DNA from: a virus
Length of the DNA: 64,000 bases
Virus record (IMG/VR): IMGVR_UViG_3300046171_000216
Coordinates: 1 to 64,000 of that record
Reading direction: 5' to 3' (one strand)
The notes below the pieces were generated by a model, which did not search any database, was not told the DNA's origin, and saw nothing but the letters and a program-made list of their open reading frames with translations. Made by a program: the position numbers and the translations under genes. Shown here piece by piece: positions 34,079 to 44,721 of this stretch (its first letter is position 1; each line of letters begins with the position of its first letter).

Positions 34079-34540
34079 TTTCTTTTGCCCTCCATTCTTT
34101 TCTCATTCTAACATAAACATCGCTTTTCGCAACAATGTCACGAACTTTTTTAAATACTCTTGCAGATTCAGCATATTTACTTGATAGATTATCTTCTTCT
34201 TGAGGTAATACTTCTTTAGTTCCTTTTTTGTATTTCTACCAGAGTTATGATTCGCATATCTTCTTGCTCTAGTAAATCCCATTTCTAAAAATTTACGACA
34301 CATATCCATACCAATGAAGTCTCCTTCATCACGATAATCAAGATACAATGAGAAAATTTTGTTAGAAGATATTATTGCTTCTCTAGGAGTTTTAAATCTC
34401 CAATGATTACAAATAGTGTGAGTATAAGGGCGAACCAGTAGAACTCCTTGCTCTCCCCTTCCAATACGATAAAGTTCACGAGTTTCCGTATCTGTAAAAT
34501 TAAGTTTTTTGTAATCGAGGTCATAGTCAAATTCTTTCAT
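34062..34540 (-). CDS. DUF4385-like protein (frame disrupted)
   Basis: Begins MKEFDYDLDYKKLNF at 34540, where ATGA overlaps the preceding stop. LYRIGRGEQGVLLV, HWRFKTPREA and GMDMCRKFLEMGFTRARRYANH match DUF4385. A missing base near 34224-34237 shifts the frame after SGR; restored, it continues YKKGTKEVLPQ, then SSKYAESARVFKKVRD and RMRKEWRAKENAINC to 34062 (161 aa). Function unknown. Confidence 0.75.
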
Positions 34541-35071
34541 AGCCAATTTGGTTTTTTGGATGGGTCACGTAAATAATTAGATGCAGCCCAAGGTTTGGAC
34601 GATAATGTAACGTTTGTAAGCAGTAAGAGTGTCAATGCTTGTGTCATATTTAAAGACATCAGGGACCTGCGAATGCGAATGGTGTTGCTTCTCTGTGGCA
34701 TAGTAATGTCTTCCTGTTTTTTCTTCAAACACTTTTTCTGCTGCATTCATTGCAGTTTGACAAGAGTGTACTTTACCATACCTATGAGTATACTCTTCAA
34801 GTAATCCAAAACCGTGTTGAATTAACCACGCAGTGTTTGCAATACTTTCTGCTGCCCAGATAGTGCAAGGATGTCCTCTGAAAGCACCTTTCTCTGTGTT
34901 GTATGGTGTTCCGTCTTTCTTGGGTAATAAATCATTACCCCAATCATAATACCATTTAGAAAAAACTACTGCCAACATCTGGCAAGTTTCTAATGGCATT
35001 TTGACAATGTGTTTATCAGGTAGAACCTCTGCTGATAAATTAGGGTCAGGGTCTGTTACAAAAATATTCAT
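34537..35071 (-). CDS. Conserved T4-like marine phage protein (frame disrupted)
   Basis: About 177 residues starting MNIFVTDPDPNLSAEVLPDK (35071; the longer frame upstream is not protein-like). The core is HIVKMPLETCQMLAVVFSKW and FRGHPCTIWAAESIANTAWL. An extra base near 34602-34606 breaks the end; restored it reads YISSKPWAASNYLRDPSKKP to the stop at 34537, overlapping the next ATG. No enzymatic family is recognised. Confidence 0.7.
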
Positions 35072-35075
35072 AATC

Positions 35076-35243
35076 CTAAAAAGTTTTAGGGTGAGTATTG
35101 ATGTCGCCATTATCAATAGTGGCATGGTCTACATGATCAATATGCTCAATGTGTCCATGATCGATATTGATATGTGCACCAGTTTCTAGAATGGTTGCAA
35201 TTCTTTCAAGTGCATCTGCGATGCGGTCAGCAGGTGTGTTCAT
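35076..35243 (-). CDS. Small His/Asp-rich protein (55 aa)
   Basis: Open frame from ATG (35243) to TAG (35076). An N-terminal helix (DRIADALERIATILETG) is followed by a His-Asp-rich segment (INIDHGHIEHIDHVDH). The dense His/Asp spacing could bind metal; this is inference. It is the first gene after the promoter at 35264-35292. Confidence 0.6.
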   Translation of the reverse strand: MNTPADRIADALERIATILETGAHINIDHGHIEHIDHVDHATIDNGDINTHPKTF

Positions 35244-35263
35244 AATAATAATTTCGTACTCTT

Positions 35264-35292
35264 ATTATAACAGAATATTTATTATTTGCCAA
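35264..35292 (-). promoter_or_regulatory. Sigma70-type promoter
   Basis: TTGGCA (35287-35292), 17 bp spacer, perfect TATAAT (35264-35269), minus strand, 21 nt before the His-rich gene. It probably drives the gene block down to gp44. Confidence 0.7.
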
Positions 35293-35294
35293 TA

Positions 35295-35555
35295 TTAATT
35301 AACAATTTCTTCCAAATCATATTCCCAATCTTCTATTACAATATTAGCAAACAATCTATCACTAAGTAAATCTAATTGTTCCTCTGCTTTATCTCTACTC
35401 TCTGCATCAAAAGTTAATTCAATGAGTTTATTAATTCTTAAACTATCTACAGTAATATCAGATGCAACTCTATTTACATTAGCTCTTACAGCATTTCCTG
35501 CAGCATCAGATACTGACGCTCTTAATCTAATATAAACCTTTGCTTTAAATTTCAC
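35295..35555 (-). CDS. purS: Phosphoribosylformylglycinamidine synthase subunit PurS-like
   Basis: 86 residues, typical PurS size. KFKAKVYIRLRASVSDAAGNAV, LRINKLIELTFDAES and LLSDRLFANIVIEDWEYDLEEI match the family. PurS joins PurL and PurQ in the FGAM synthase complex, the step immediately before PurM (also here). PurL/PurQ are not in this window and may be host-supplied. It overlaps its upstream neighbour by 4 nt. Confidence 0.85.
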   Translation of the reverse strand: MKFKAKVYIRLRASVSDAAGNAVRANVNRVASDITVDSLRINKLIELTFDAESRDKAEEQLDLLSDRLFANIVIEDWEYDLEEIVN

Positions 35556-35845
35556 CCTATGTCCTCTGGTGCAGGTATGCCTTTACTCTCTATAAAAGTT
35601 TTCATATATTCTTCTCTACCATCTTTAGTAAACATCTTCTTCTCATAGTCAAAGTAAGGATGTGGTTGGGCATTTTCAAAAGGGTTCTTAGATACATTTT
35701 TAAGAACAATAAATTTATCCTTTGCAAAAGTTCCTGCAACCTGTACTTCGATATTATCACCATCTTTCCAGTTTATTTGACCTTTCAGATTAGTATGAAG
35801 CATAGCTTCTTGTATCTGGTCAATAAGTTCTTGTGTGAGTTTCAT
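35552..35845 (-). CDS. Conserved phage protein, unknown function
   Basis: 97 residues. A helix (TQELIDQIQEAML) precedes a beta section (INWKDGDNIEVQVAGTF) and a segment with HPYFDYEKKMFTKDGREEY. It touches both neighbours by 1-4 nt within the gp45-purS operon. No family recognised. Confidence 0.6.
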   Translation of the reverse strand: MKLTQELIDQIQEAMLHTNLKGQINWKDGDNIEVQVAGTFAKDKFIVLKNVSKNPFENAQPHPYFDYEKKMFTKDGREEYMKTFIESKGIPAPEDIG

Positions 35846-36057
35846 TAATCAAATATTCCGTATTGTGTTAGATCGTATTTTACTTTAGCAATACCTTCTT
35901 CTTTCACTCTATTAGGTTGTCCTATTTTTGCTAGAATATCAGCAGGTATTTTCTTTTTAGTAATGTCATAGGGTATAGGTGCGTTTGCTACACATACCCT
36001 TACACATTCTAATTCTTCATCAGTCAATGGTATCATTGTCCAATCGATTTTATCCAT
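35845..36057 (-). CDS. Small conserved phage protein, unknown function
   Basis: 70 residues from the ATG at 36057, one base after the gp45 stop. MDKIDWTMIPLTDEELECVR and DILAKIGQPNRVKEEG. It looks like a compact helical protein between the clamp and purS. Function unknown. Confidence 0.6.
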   Translation of the reverse strand: MDKIDWTMIPLTDEELECVRVCVANAPIPYDITKKKIPADILAKIGQPNRVKEEGIAKVKYDLTQYGIFD

Positions 36058-36058
36058 A

Positions 36059-36724
36059 TCAACCAAATGTTGAATCTGGTTCTAATGCTATAAAGTACTT
36101 AAGATTATATTGCTTATTTGTAAACTCGGAAAGTAATTTAGATGAAATTACTACATCATATGCACCAGGTATAATTTTAATATTTTCTACCTTAAAGTTA
36201 AATTCAAAAGTCTGGTCTGTCTCTCCAACATAAACTGCATATTCATTCGATGTATCATTCTTCTTATCACGAACAACCATATGAATATCTCCATCTTTAC
36301 CTAGAACAGATAAGTCAGGTAGTTGATATACTGCTGCTGCCTTTACAAGTTTTTCTAATGAAGTACTTTCTAATTGAAAAGTTACTTCTTGAGTAGGTAA
36401 ATTAATCTCCTTATCTGGTGGAGCAATAATTACCTGTGGGTCTGCATAAAAATACTTGACTCTTCTTTTACCTTCTTCAATTGAAATGTATGCATCTTTT
36501 GAGAAGTCAAGATTAGGGTCTTGATGTAAACTTAATCCATTTAAGAACTGATTGAGATCATATATTGCAACGTCTCTAGGAAAGTCCTCTGGAATATCTG
36601 CTTCAGCAAGAATATTCTTTGCAACTGATATTGTGCGAAGTTGGTTCCCTTCTTTAACAAGAATTGAATTATTAATTCCTGCAAAGTTTTTAAGAACTGT
36701 AAGTGTACTGTCTGATAATTTCAT
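36059..36724 (-). CDS. 45: DNA polymerase sliding clamp (T4 gp45-like)
   Basis: 221 residues from the ATG at 36724 (MKLSDSTLTVLKNFAGINNS), which aligns with the T4 start; an ATG three codons upstream is possible. DVAIYDLNQFLNGLSL, the clamp repeat strands and the final ALEPDSTFG match. It tethers gp43 and also supports gp55-dependent late transcription. Confidence 0.95.
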   Translation of the reverse strand: MKLSDSTLTVLKNFAGINNSILVKEGNQLRTISVAKNILAEADIPEDFPRDVAIYDLNQFLNGLSLHQDPNLDFSKDAYISIEEGKRRVKYFYADPQVIIAPPDKEINLPTQEVTFQLESTSLEKLVKAAAVYQLPDLSVLGKDGDIHMVVRDKKNDTSNEYAVYVGETDQTFEFNFKVENIKIIPGAYDVVISSKLLSEFTNKQYNLKYFIALEPDSTFG

Positions 36725-36735
36725 GAAATGCATAA

Positions 36736-37969
<1,234 letters not shown>

Positions 37970-37973
<4 letters not shown>

Positions 37974-38131
37974 CTTAAAAAAATAATTAAACTACGAGTT
38001 AGCATAACTGCAAATGTAACAAGATAAATCCATAGTAAAGTCATACTAATTCTGTTTTCTAGATTACCTCTGCGATATCTGACTGGGGCAGGATTGTCCC
38101 AACCAGAACGCAAATAGGTATTTGGATTCAA
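37970..38131 (-). CDS. Small single-pass membrane protein (53 aa)
   Basis: TTG start at 38131 overlapping the preceding TGA (TTGA), stop at 37970 overlapping the bilin reductase ATG. Tyr/Arg/Pro-rich N-terminus (NTYLRSGWDNPAPVRYRRG) then a membrane helix (MTLLWIYLVTFAVML). The double overlap supports a real gene. Function unknown. Confidence 0.6.
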
Positions 38132-39234
38132 TTCTCTTTCTCTTCATTAGTCTCAGGCATTTCAAAGTCTGCATCTACTTTATCATATAATTCCATAAAT
38201 GATTGCTTTGTTTCATCATCGAAACGATTGATACAAACTTGAATTGCTTTTGCTTTGTTCTTAAAGATAGAGAAAGCACGAACGATGTGAACAAGTCTAC
38301 GAGTGCTGATTAAGTCTTCGATACCACCATCATAGAATGTCTTACGAATAATGTCTGCCCAATCTACAAGTTTCTTGATAAACTCAGCATCTTTAACACC
38401 AATTCTATCTGCATGTAGTCCAAGTAATTTGATTTCATTGTTCACACTTGGATATGATTGCTCAAATGTTACTGGGAATCTTTCGAGGAAGGCTTCATTA
38501 AGCACGTTAGTTCCAATAAATCTTCCGTCGTCTGAACCCTTACCTTTAGTATTTGCGGTGGCGAGTATGTTGAATCCTCTAGCTGGCTTAACGAATCTTC
38601 CAATTTTTTTAAGAAAAACTCCATTTCCCTCAAGGACTGATTGAAGGCAGAGAATCTTGTTAGAGGCAAGGTCGATTTCGTCAAGGAGCAAGATTGCACC
38701 TCGCTCAAGTGCTTCGATGACTGGGCCATTGTGCCATACTGTGGCACCATCAACAAGACGGAAACCGCCAATAAGATCGTCTTCATCTGTTTCAATAGTA
38801 ATGTTTACACGGATAAGTTCTCTACCTAACTGAGCACAAGCTTGTTCTACAGAGAATGTTTTACCATTACCAGATAATCCAGTAATGAATGTTGGATAGA
38901 ATTGTTTTGATTGTATTACTTTCTTTACATCATTGAAGTTTCCAAACTTGAAGAATGTTTCGTCAATTGCAGGAACTAAGTTCTTTTCAGATGCAGGTAA
39001 TACTGCAGGAGATTGGAATGTTCTTTCAATCTGCTCTACATCTTTTTGTGTGACTTCAAGATTCCACTTACCTTTTGATACTTTGAAACTTGCTAGTTTC
39101 TTAGTAACTGTTTGATAAGTAATATCATTCATTGCACAGAATGCTTTGATATCTGCTGTTGTAATCTCAGTACCGTATAGGTTCTTAAGTTTTTCGATTG
39201 CTTGCTCGGAAGTCATTTTAGTTTCAAAGGGCAT
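38128..39234 (-). CDS. cobS: MoxR/CobS-like AAA+ ATPase
   Basis: 368 residues. Walker A GLSGNGKTFSV, Walker B ILLLDEIDLA, then LATANTKGKG (sensor 1) and LNEAFLERF (Arg finger region). Usually called CobS (cobaltochelatase) in marine phages, but it is more generally MoxR-like and partners a VWA protein, here at 39754-41968. Whether it inserts cobalt or acts as a chaperone is unknown. An alternative ATG lies at 39216. Confidence 0.85.
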   Translation of the reverse strand: MPFETKMTSEQAIEKLKNLYGTEITTADIKAFCAMNDITYQTVTKKLASFKVSKGKWNLEVTQKDVEQIERTFQSPAVLPASEKNLVPAIDETFFKFGNFNDVKKVIQSKQFYPTFITGLSGNGKTFSVEQACAQLGRELIRVNITIETDEDDLIGGFRLVDGATVWHNGPVIEALERGAILLLDEIDLASNKILCLQSVLEGNGVFLKKIGRFVKPARGFNILATANTKGKGSDDGRFIGTNVLNEAFLERFPVTFEQSYPSVNNEIKLLGLHADRIGVKDAEFIKKLVDWADIIRKTFYDGGIEDLISTRRLVHIVRAFSIFKNKAKAIQVCINRFDDETKQSFMELYDKVDADFEMPETNEEKEN

Positions 39235-39267
39235 AATAATAAAAGGTTTGTTTCTTAACTATACCTA

Positions 39268-39296
39268 TATTATAGTTAAAAAAAAGGGGTCGGTAA
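39268..39296 (-). promoter_or_regulatory. Promoter-like element within an inverted repeat, upstream of cobS
   Basis: TTTACC (39291-39296), 17 bp spacer, TATAAT (39268-39273), minus strand. The -10 lies in a perfect inverted repeat AACTATA/TATAGTT (7 bp arms), a possible operator. The -35 overlaps the terminator hairpin of the upstream operon. Confidence 0.5.
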
Positions 39297-39302
39297 ACCC
39301 CT
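39277..39302 (-). terminator. Intrinsic terminator before cobS
   Basis: AAGGGG/CCCCTT stem with loop TTTACCGA followed by eight T, ending the cobT-like operon. Confidence 0.8.
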
Positions 39303-39325
39303 TGTGTGCCAGTTTGTCAACTGGT

Positions 39326-39589
39326 TTACATTGTCTCCATATATTCGATATGGTCTTTCAATTGTTTAATTAGTTTTGATTTATTATGTCTTCTATCTAA
39401 TTCAATACCGATTGTACGACCAAATGTTTCTAATTCTAGTTTTGACATAGAATCATAATCAAGAGGTTCTGGATTCACAGGGTCTTCTACTGAAGCAGGT
39501 GCTGTATCTTCTACTGAAGGTGTAGTAGTAACATCTTCATATGCAGAGTGAACTTCATTAGTTGATAGTAAATCTGTAAAACGTGTCAT
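39326..39589 (-). CDS. Small protein with SAP-like C-terminal helix pair
   Basis: 87 residues. An acidic Thr/Pro/Glu-rich N-terminal half is followed by MSKLELETFGRTIGIELDRR and SKLIKQLKDH, which has the helix-extended-helix spacing of SAP domains that bind nucleic acid. It overlaps the next upstream gene by 4 nt (ATGA). Role unknown. Confidence 0.55.
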   Translation of the reverse strand: MTRFTDLLSTNEVHSAYEDVTTTPSVEDTAPASVEDPVNPEPLDYDSMSKLELETFGRTIGIELDRRHNKSKLIKQLKDHIEYMETM

Positions 39590-39726
39590 TCTTCTGTACT
39601 TGCTTCGGGTTCTGTTGCAGGTTCCTCTGTTGGTTCTGCTTCAACCTTGGGTTCTTCCTTCGGTGCATATACTTTAGAATATGCATTCATCATGTCCTGT
39701 GCTTCTCTAGGTGTAATTCTAACCAT
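39586..39726 (-). CDS. Very small Glu/Pro-rich protein (46 aa)
   Basis: Open frame from ATG (39726) to TGA (39586): MVRITPREAQDMMNAYSKVY then an acidic Glu/Pro/Thr-rich tail. Its stop overlaps the next ATG. The acidic tail resembles that of its neighbour. Function unknown. Confidence 0.55.
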   Translation of the reverse strand: MVRITPREAQDMMNAYSKVYAPKEEPKVEAEPTEEPATEPEASTEE

Positions 39727-39753
39727 AATATTAACGTAAGGTAACTTTATTTA

Positions 39754-41968
39754 TCAAGCTACCAATTCTATAAATTCACTTAATATCTTTTTATTCATCT
39801 TCTTACCCTTAAGACTTTTAGTAAATGCTCTCTTTATCTCTGCTTTAGTTGCATCTTCTTTAACTTCAAACTCTCCATCATTATTCAAAGCAGATGATGC
39901 CATACCAAAGTAAGTGTGATATCCAGATGTAGTGATTGCAAAAGACCTTTCCTTCTTCCAACGATGCATCATTTTTATTGATTCTGGAGTTTCATATCCA
40001 CAATATCTACGAATGAATGAACCACCTTCACGACTTACAAGAACACGAATACCAATGAAATTAGTTTGTGGGAAACTATCTTTTAGATTTTCAAGTAACA
40101 TATCAGTTGCTTCATATCTACCAGAGTCTTTTGAAAGATAAGTCTTACCTAACTTACGGTCACGCAATACACAACCATCACTAAAATAGTTTGTACCCAT
40201 ATATGGTTCATCTTCCCATTGTCTTTGAACCTCACGATGATAACGAAGTGGTTGACTTTCTCCATCAGTAAGCACAACACATTGTACTTTCTCTGCACCA
40301 GTTCTCTTTTGAAAATCAGGAAGTAATGTATGTAAAGTAACCATTGCTTCATTCAAAGGTGTTCCAGATAATCTATATCCATATGGCACATCTAGGTAAG
40401 GTGTATTCATATTCCAAGCAAATATACACGCAGACCTCCAAATATTAATCATTTGTGTATCTAAATCTTTTGACCTAGTTTGATTACTAAACATATTCAA
40501 TAAAGCAAATTGGTTGTTGACTTCTGCCATCATATCCTTTGGTTCATAGAAAGTCTCTCCATTTGCATGCATAGCTGGTCTAGGATAGTCTGATGTAAAT
40601 GCATATACATCATAAGGTATTTGAACTTTACGACAGAACCAGATTAGATTATAGAGTTGCTTAAGAGTATCAAGTAAAACATTGTTCATTGAACCAGACC
40701 AATCAAGTATGAATACAAGTCCGTGATTCTTACCATCAGGAAGAACAGTAACTTTCTTGAAAAGGTCTTCACTAAATTTGTAATTGATAAGTTTAGTTGT
40801 ATCAAGAACACCAGTGCGACTTGTAGTAGCACGAGCATATGCAGATGCAGACTTCTTACACTCAAACTCTTTGACAAGATAGTTTACTTCTTTCTGTGCA
40901 GACTTTTTGAATGCATAGAAGTCTTTATCTAATTCTGCAAATGGGTCATAAGATTCTGGGATTCTATCAGGATTGCAAAGTGAAGTAAAGTAGTTTGGAT
41001 TTTCTTTGAACTGTTTTTGTATTCTCCAATTTAAATTAGTCCAATGCTCATCAAATGCTTTATGTACTTTTTCATTTGAGATTACTACTTTTTTGATATC
41101 TACCTTTGGCAATTCAATGTAATGATTCTCACGAGTACCTTTGTTTACTAAATCTTTGAGTGCTTCATCAAGTGCATCCATAGTCTCAACTTCTGGTTCT
41201 TGTGGTTCTTCAAGTGCCTGAGTGCCACCACTGATTTTATCCATCATATTTTCAATCTCTTCAAGTGTTGGTTCTTGAGATTGTGGTTTCTGATAATCTA
41301 AATCTACTTCTTCCTCAGACTCTCCTGATTCTCCTGTAGGTGTACCACTTAAACCTTCATCACCTAAGTCTATACCCATATCATTTTCTACTTCTTCTCT
41401 CTCCTTTCTATCTTCTTCTATCTTCTGCTTTGTTAAATCATATAATTGCTTTGCAAGAACAAGGACTTCATCAAATGTCTCTGCTAATTCAATCTTACTT
41501 ACAAGTAAATTCTCTTCAATATCAAAGTCAATATCTACAAAGTGACCAATCTTGAAGTGTAGATTAACTCTATCTGCAAGGTTTAACTCATCTAGGTCTT
41601 TGTTTTCAATCTCAAAGAAATCCTTATCTGATAATTCGTGGTATGCATTATAGAATGTCTTGTTTAAGTCCTTCATATCTTCTCTTGATTAACTTTTCAA
41701 TACGTGCATCTTCAACAACATTAACAAACTGTTGAGGTACTTTTACCTCTTTCCACCACTCTGTATCAGGTGTGTAGAGTGCGTGTCCAACTTCGTGACC
41801 AACTAACATATCAATCACTCCGTTACTTGCTTTCTCCCACATCGGAAGTGTAAGTACACGAGTTTGTACATTGAACTGTGCTGTTTCGACTTGCTTGTGC
41901 TCAACTACAATGTCTTCTGTGGCAAGTAACTTAGCAAGTTGTGATTTGATTTCGTGTTGGACTGTCAT
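39754..41968 (-). CDS. CobT-like metallopeptidase/VWA protein (frame disrupted)
   Basis: About 737 residues after removing one extra base near 41665, which joins RRYEGL to NKTFYNAYHELSD. N-terminal zinc-peptidase motif DMLVGHEVGHALYTP (HExxH). A long acidic linker follows (about residues 180-240), then a conserved core (KKSASAYARATTSRTGVLDT) and a VWA domain with MIDAS motif FILDWSGSMNNV. Likely partner of the CobS/MoxR ATPase at 38128-39234. Start taken at MTVQHEIK (41968); ATG 41989 is possible. Confidence 0.82.
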
Positions 41969-41992
41969 AATGTTGTTTGCTTTATACATCTA

Positions 41993-42001
41993 TTATAACA
42001 A
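41993..42001 (-). promoter_or_regulatory. Extended -10 promoter candidate upstream of the cobT-like gene
   Basis: TGTTATAAT (extended -10) on the minus strand, 25 nt before the ATG at 41968; no good -35. It lies just downstream of the hairpins at 42007-42052. Confidence 0.4.
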
Positions 42002-42006
42002 CGAAA

Positions 42007-42052
42007 CCGCCCCAAGGGACGGTCAAGTGGACACTTTATCAACTGTCTACTA
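42007..42052 (-). terminator. Paired hairpins after the 72-aa gene, possible terminator
   Basis: Two hairpins: AGTAGACA/TGTCCACT (8 bp with one G-T) and ACCGTCCC/GGGCGGT followed by TTTCGTT. The T-run is weak. It probably ends the upstream transcript before the cobT-like promoter. Confidence 0.45.
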
Positions 42053-42268
42053 TCTGACTTTTTTCTCAAATTCACCAAGTTTCTTCTTACCTTTATTTAA
42101 TGCTTCATATCCTTTATTGATAAGCAAATTCATAGCATTCTTTTTTAAGTCTTTAACTTCTTTACTTTTAGCAAAGGTTTTCATTTGTGGCACTATAGTA
42201 TCAGCAAATCCTTTCATAGTTGCTTTCATACTATCAACATCTTCTTGAAACTGTGAGAATGTTTTCAT
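42050..42268 (-). CDS. Small protein with MKTFSQF capsid-targeting-like leader
   Basis: 72 residues. Begins MKTFSQFQEDVDSMKAT and continues as a basic helical protein (KEVKDLKKNAMNLLINKGYE). The leader matches the set at 1836, 48525 and 61229. It overlaps the upstream gene by 4 nt. Probably an internal head protein. Confidence 0.6.
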   Translation of the reverse strand: MKTFSQFQEDVDSMKATMKGFADTIVPQMKTFAKSKEVKDLKKNAMNLLINKGYEALNKGKKKLGEFEKKVR

Positions 42269-42483
42269 TTTTTCTCCTGTAATTTTTCTAAAACTGATAC
42301 TTCTTGTATCGGTGCTACATCATTTAAACCATTTGCATCAAACCAAGGTGCATCTTCCCAACTAAATCCTTCACCAAAAGTATTATCAGGTGCCACAACA
42401 TACCAATGACACTTTGCATCAGGTATGTCTACAGCACAAACTGCCCAATCATCTGCCCACTGTGGTACTTGAACATACATCAC
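42265..42483 (-). CDS. Small conserved phage protein, unknown function
   Basis: 72 residues, Trp/Asp/Pro-rich (VPQWADDWAVCAVDIPDAK, FSWEDAPWFDANG). Overlaps the following gene by ATGA. No family recognised. Confidence 0.5.
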   Translation of the reverse strand: MMYVQVPQWADDWAVCAVDIPDAKCHWYVVAPDNTFGEGFSWEDAPWFDANGLNDVAPIQEVSVLEKLQEKK

Positions 42484-42529
42484 AGGTAAGTGATTCGCAA
42501 AAAATGAAAGTATAAAGAAAAGAAAATCA

Positions 42530-42730
42530 TTATCCTTCGTTTACAGCAGTAGTATCCCAACCAGCTGTTGTTTTCTTTTCCCAAATGTATGCTACTGCTT
42601 TTGCATTCGCTTGAGAACTATATGTAGAGCGATCAGCATAGGTTTCAGTCCAACGATTATCACCTTTGTAATAAACCGTTCCAACTCCTGCTGAAGTCAT
42701 CATACTAGTTTTTTTAATATGCCAAACCAT
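42530..42730 (-). CDS. Small conserved phage protein, unknown function
   Basis: 66 residues from the ATG at 42730 (MVWHIKKTSMMTSAGVGTVY); the frame upstream is the gp46 end and not protein-like. Beta-rich with NRWTETYADRSTYSSQANA. It follows gp46 by 22 nt. Function unknown. Confidence 0.6.
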   Translation of the reverse strand: MVWHIKKTSMMTSAGVGTVYYKGDNRWTETYADRSTYSSQANAKAVAYIWEKKTTAGWDTTAVNEG

Positions 42731-42752
42731 TTTATAGTTTTTTAGGTATTTA

Positions 42753-44465
42753 TTAAGAAACAACACGAGAGAAACCTTTGACTTTCTCAAACCTTATCAC
42801 ACTATTAAATTTATCATGTAAGTCTACTTTATGAGATATTACAAATACATTTGCATCTTTAATTACAAACCTGATTATCTTTAAGAATTCTTCAGTTCCC
42901 ATACCATCAAGAGAACTATCAAATACCTCATCCATAATTAATAGGTTTGTATTCACAGAGTTCTTAACTCTTGCAACTTCTCTCCAAGTGAATAGTAATG
43001 CTAAGTCAATACGCATCTTCTCACCTTCACTGAAAAGAACTATAAGAAAAGTTCTCGTGAATCGGTGATTCTATCGTCTCACAAAATTCCTCATCTAACT
43101 TAAAGTTGATATAGAAATCCATCATCTGCAGATAACGATTGACCTGCTGATTGATAAGTGGTAGATATTTTTTAATTATTTTAGTCTTAACTCCGTCATC
43201 TTTAACAGAGAATATGCGAAATCGTGATAGATGATTTCTTCTTTCTTATCTGCTATTTCTTTAAAAATGTTTTGGAGATTTTGATTAAACTCTTTTAATT
43301 TTTCATCCTCAGTATTTCTGTTTGCAAGTTGAGTGGTAAGTTTTTGAATTTCTGATTCCAAATCTCTGACCTGTCGTTGACATCCAGAAATTCGAGTATT
43401 GTTTTGAGAAATGCCATTATTGAGTTTAGTAATCTCCTTTGAAAGTTTGGTGAAAAGATGCTCTCTTTCTTCTTCGTTTTTAATTGCTTTTTCTAGTTCT
43501 TGATAACCAGATTGCAACTCTTTTGCTTTAGTTTGAGCATCACTAATTCTATTTAAACGAAACGATTCTTCTATCTCTTGAGTGCATGTAGGACATGTTA
43601 CATTATCAGTAAAGAACTTATGTTCCTTAGTTATCGTTGCTACTTTCTGACTTAACTGACCCTTATATTTGTTAAGAGTCCGTAACTTTTTATTAGTTCC
43701 TGTGACCTTTTCTTGCTCTTTTGTAAGGTCAATAACTTTATCCTCTAACCCATTATTAGTAGATGAGTAACCATCCTGTTCTTCGAGAAGGGTTGTAATT
43801 TTATCCTTTTTTCCTTGAATATTTGCCTTTCCACGATTCTCTAACTCTTCAATAAACTTCTTTTGCATATCCAATTTATCTTTTATATTCTCTCTTGCTA
43901 AATCTAAAACTTTATATTCATCCTTCTGTTTTCTTATCTTATCTCTGATAATTACATTCATTGCAGAGAAAATACGGATATCTAATAAGTCTTCAATCAC
44001 TTCTCTTCGATTTGTTCCTGACAATTGCATAAAAGGAACAAAGGCACTACTACCCAGAATTACTATCTGAGTAAAGGACTTATAGTTTACTTTGAGTATA
44101 TTTTCTTCTAAAATCTTTTGAGTTGCACGGTCATCTGCCTGTTTGTGCATCTTTTGACCATCAACTTCTATTTCAAATAGATTTGGTTTAATTGATCTTC
44201 TTACAAGATATTGTCTTCCACTAATATCAAACTCAACTTCGACACAACAATCTTTCTCATTTGTTGCATTTATCAGTTGAGACTTATTAATTTTACGAAA
44301 AGGTTTATTAAACAAACTAAAAGTCAAGGCATCCAACACAGTGGATTTACCTGTACCGTTTGTTCCTACTATCAAATTCGTTGCATTTTTTTGGAAATCT
44401 ATTTCCGAAAACTGGTCTCCAGTTGACAGAAAATTCTTCCATCTAATCTTTTGAAACGTTATCAT
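42753..44465 (-). CDS. 46: Recombination endonuclease subunit (T4 gp46, SbcC/Rad50-like; frame disrupted)
   Basis: Restored length 570 residues (T4: 560). Walker A VGTNGTGKSTV, coiled-coil arms around a zinc hook (CPTCTQ), signature motif SYSSFSEGEKMRIDLALL and Walker B LLIMDEVFDSSLDG. A missing base near 43198-43203 (LLK to DDGVKTK) and an extra base near 43030-43036 (SSF to SEGEK) cancel each other. With gp47 it resects DNA ends. Confidence 0.9.
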
Positions 44466-44721
44466 TCTTAGGTGGTGGAACGACTATATCGTTCGGTGTG
44501 ATCACAGCGTACTTATAATTATACAGCTTACAGGTCTTTATTGCAACTGTATCTTCAATTTCTATAACATTTAATCCAGTATCTTCATCATCATTCAACA
44601 TCATAGCATATCTTTCTGCATCATCCTCTTCTTCAAACATAAAGAGAACTTTTTCTCCATACCGATTTAAAACAGCATAGGCACCATCGTCCTGTCTGTG
44701 TTTAAGTGTAAGAAGATACAT
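44443..44721 (-). CDS. DUF3110-like protein
   Basis: 92 residues from the ATG at 44721, which overlaps the gp47 stop (TAATG). MYLLTLKHRQDDGAYAVLN, VLFMFEEEDDAERYAMML and YKYAVITPNDIVVPP match DUF3110, a family of cyanobacteria and their phages. It sits between the two nuclease subunit genes. Function unknown. Confidence 0.75.
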   Translation of the reverse strand: MYLLTLKHRQDDGAYAVLNRYGEKVLFMFEEEDDAERYAMMLNDDEDTGLNVIEIEDTVAIKTCKLYNYKYAVITPNDIVVPPPKNDNVSKD

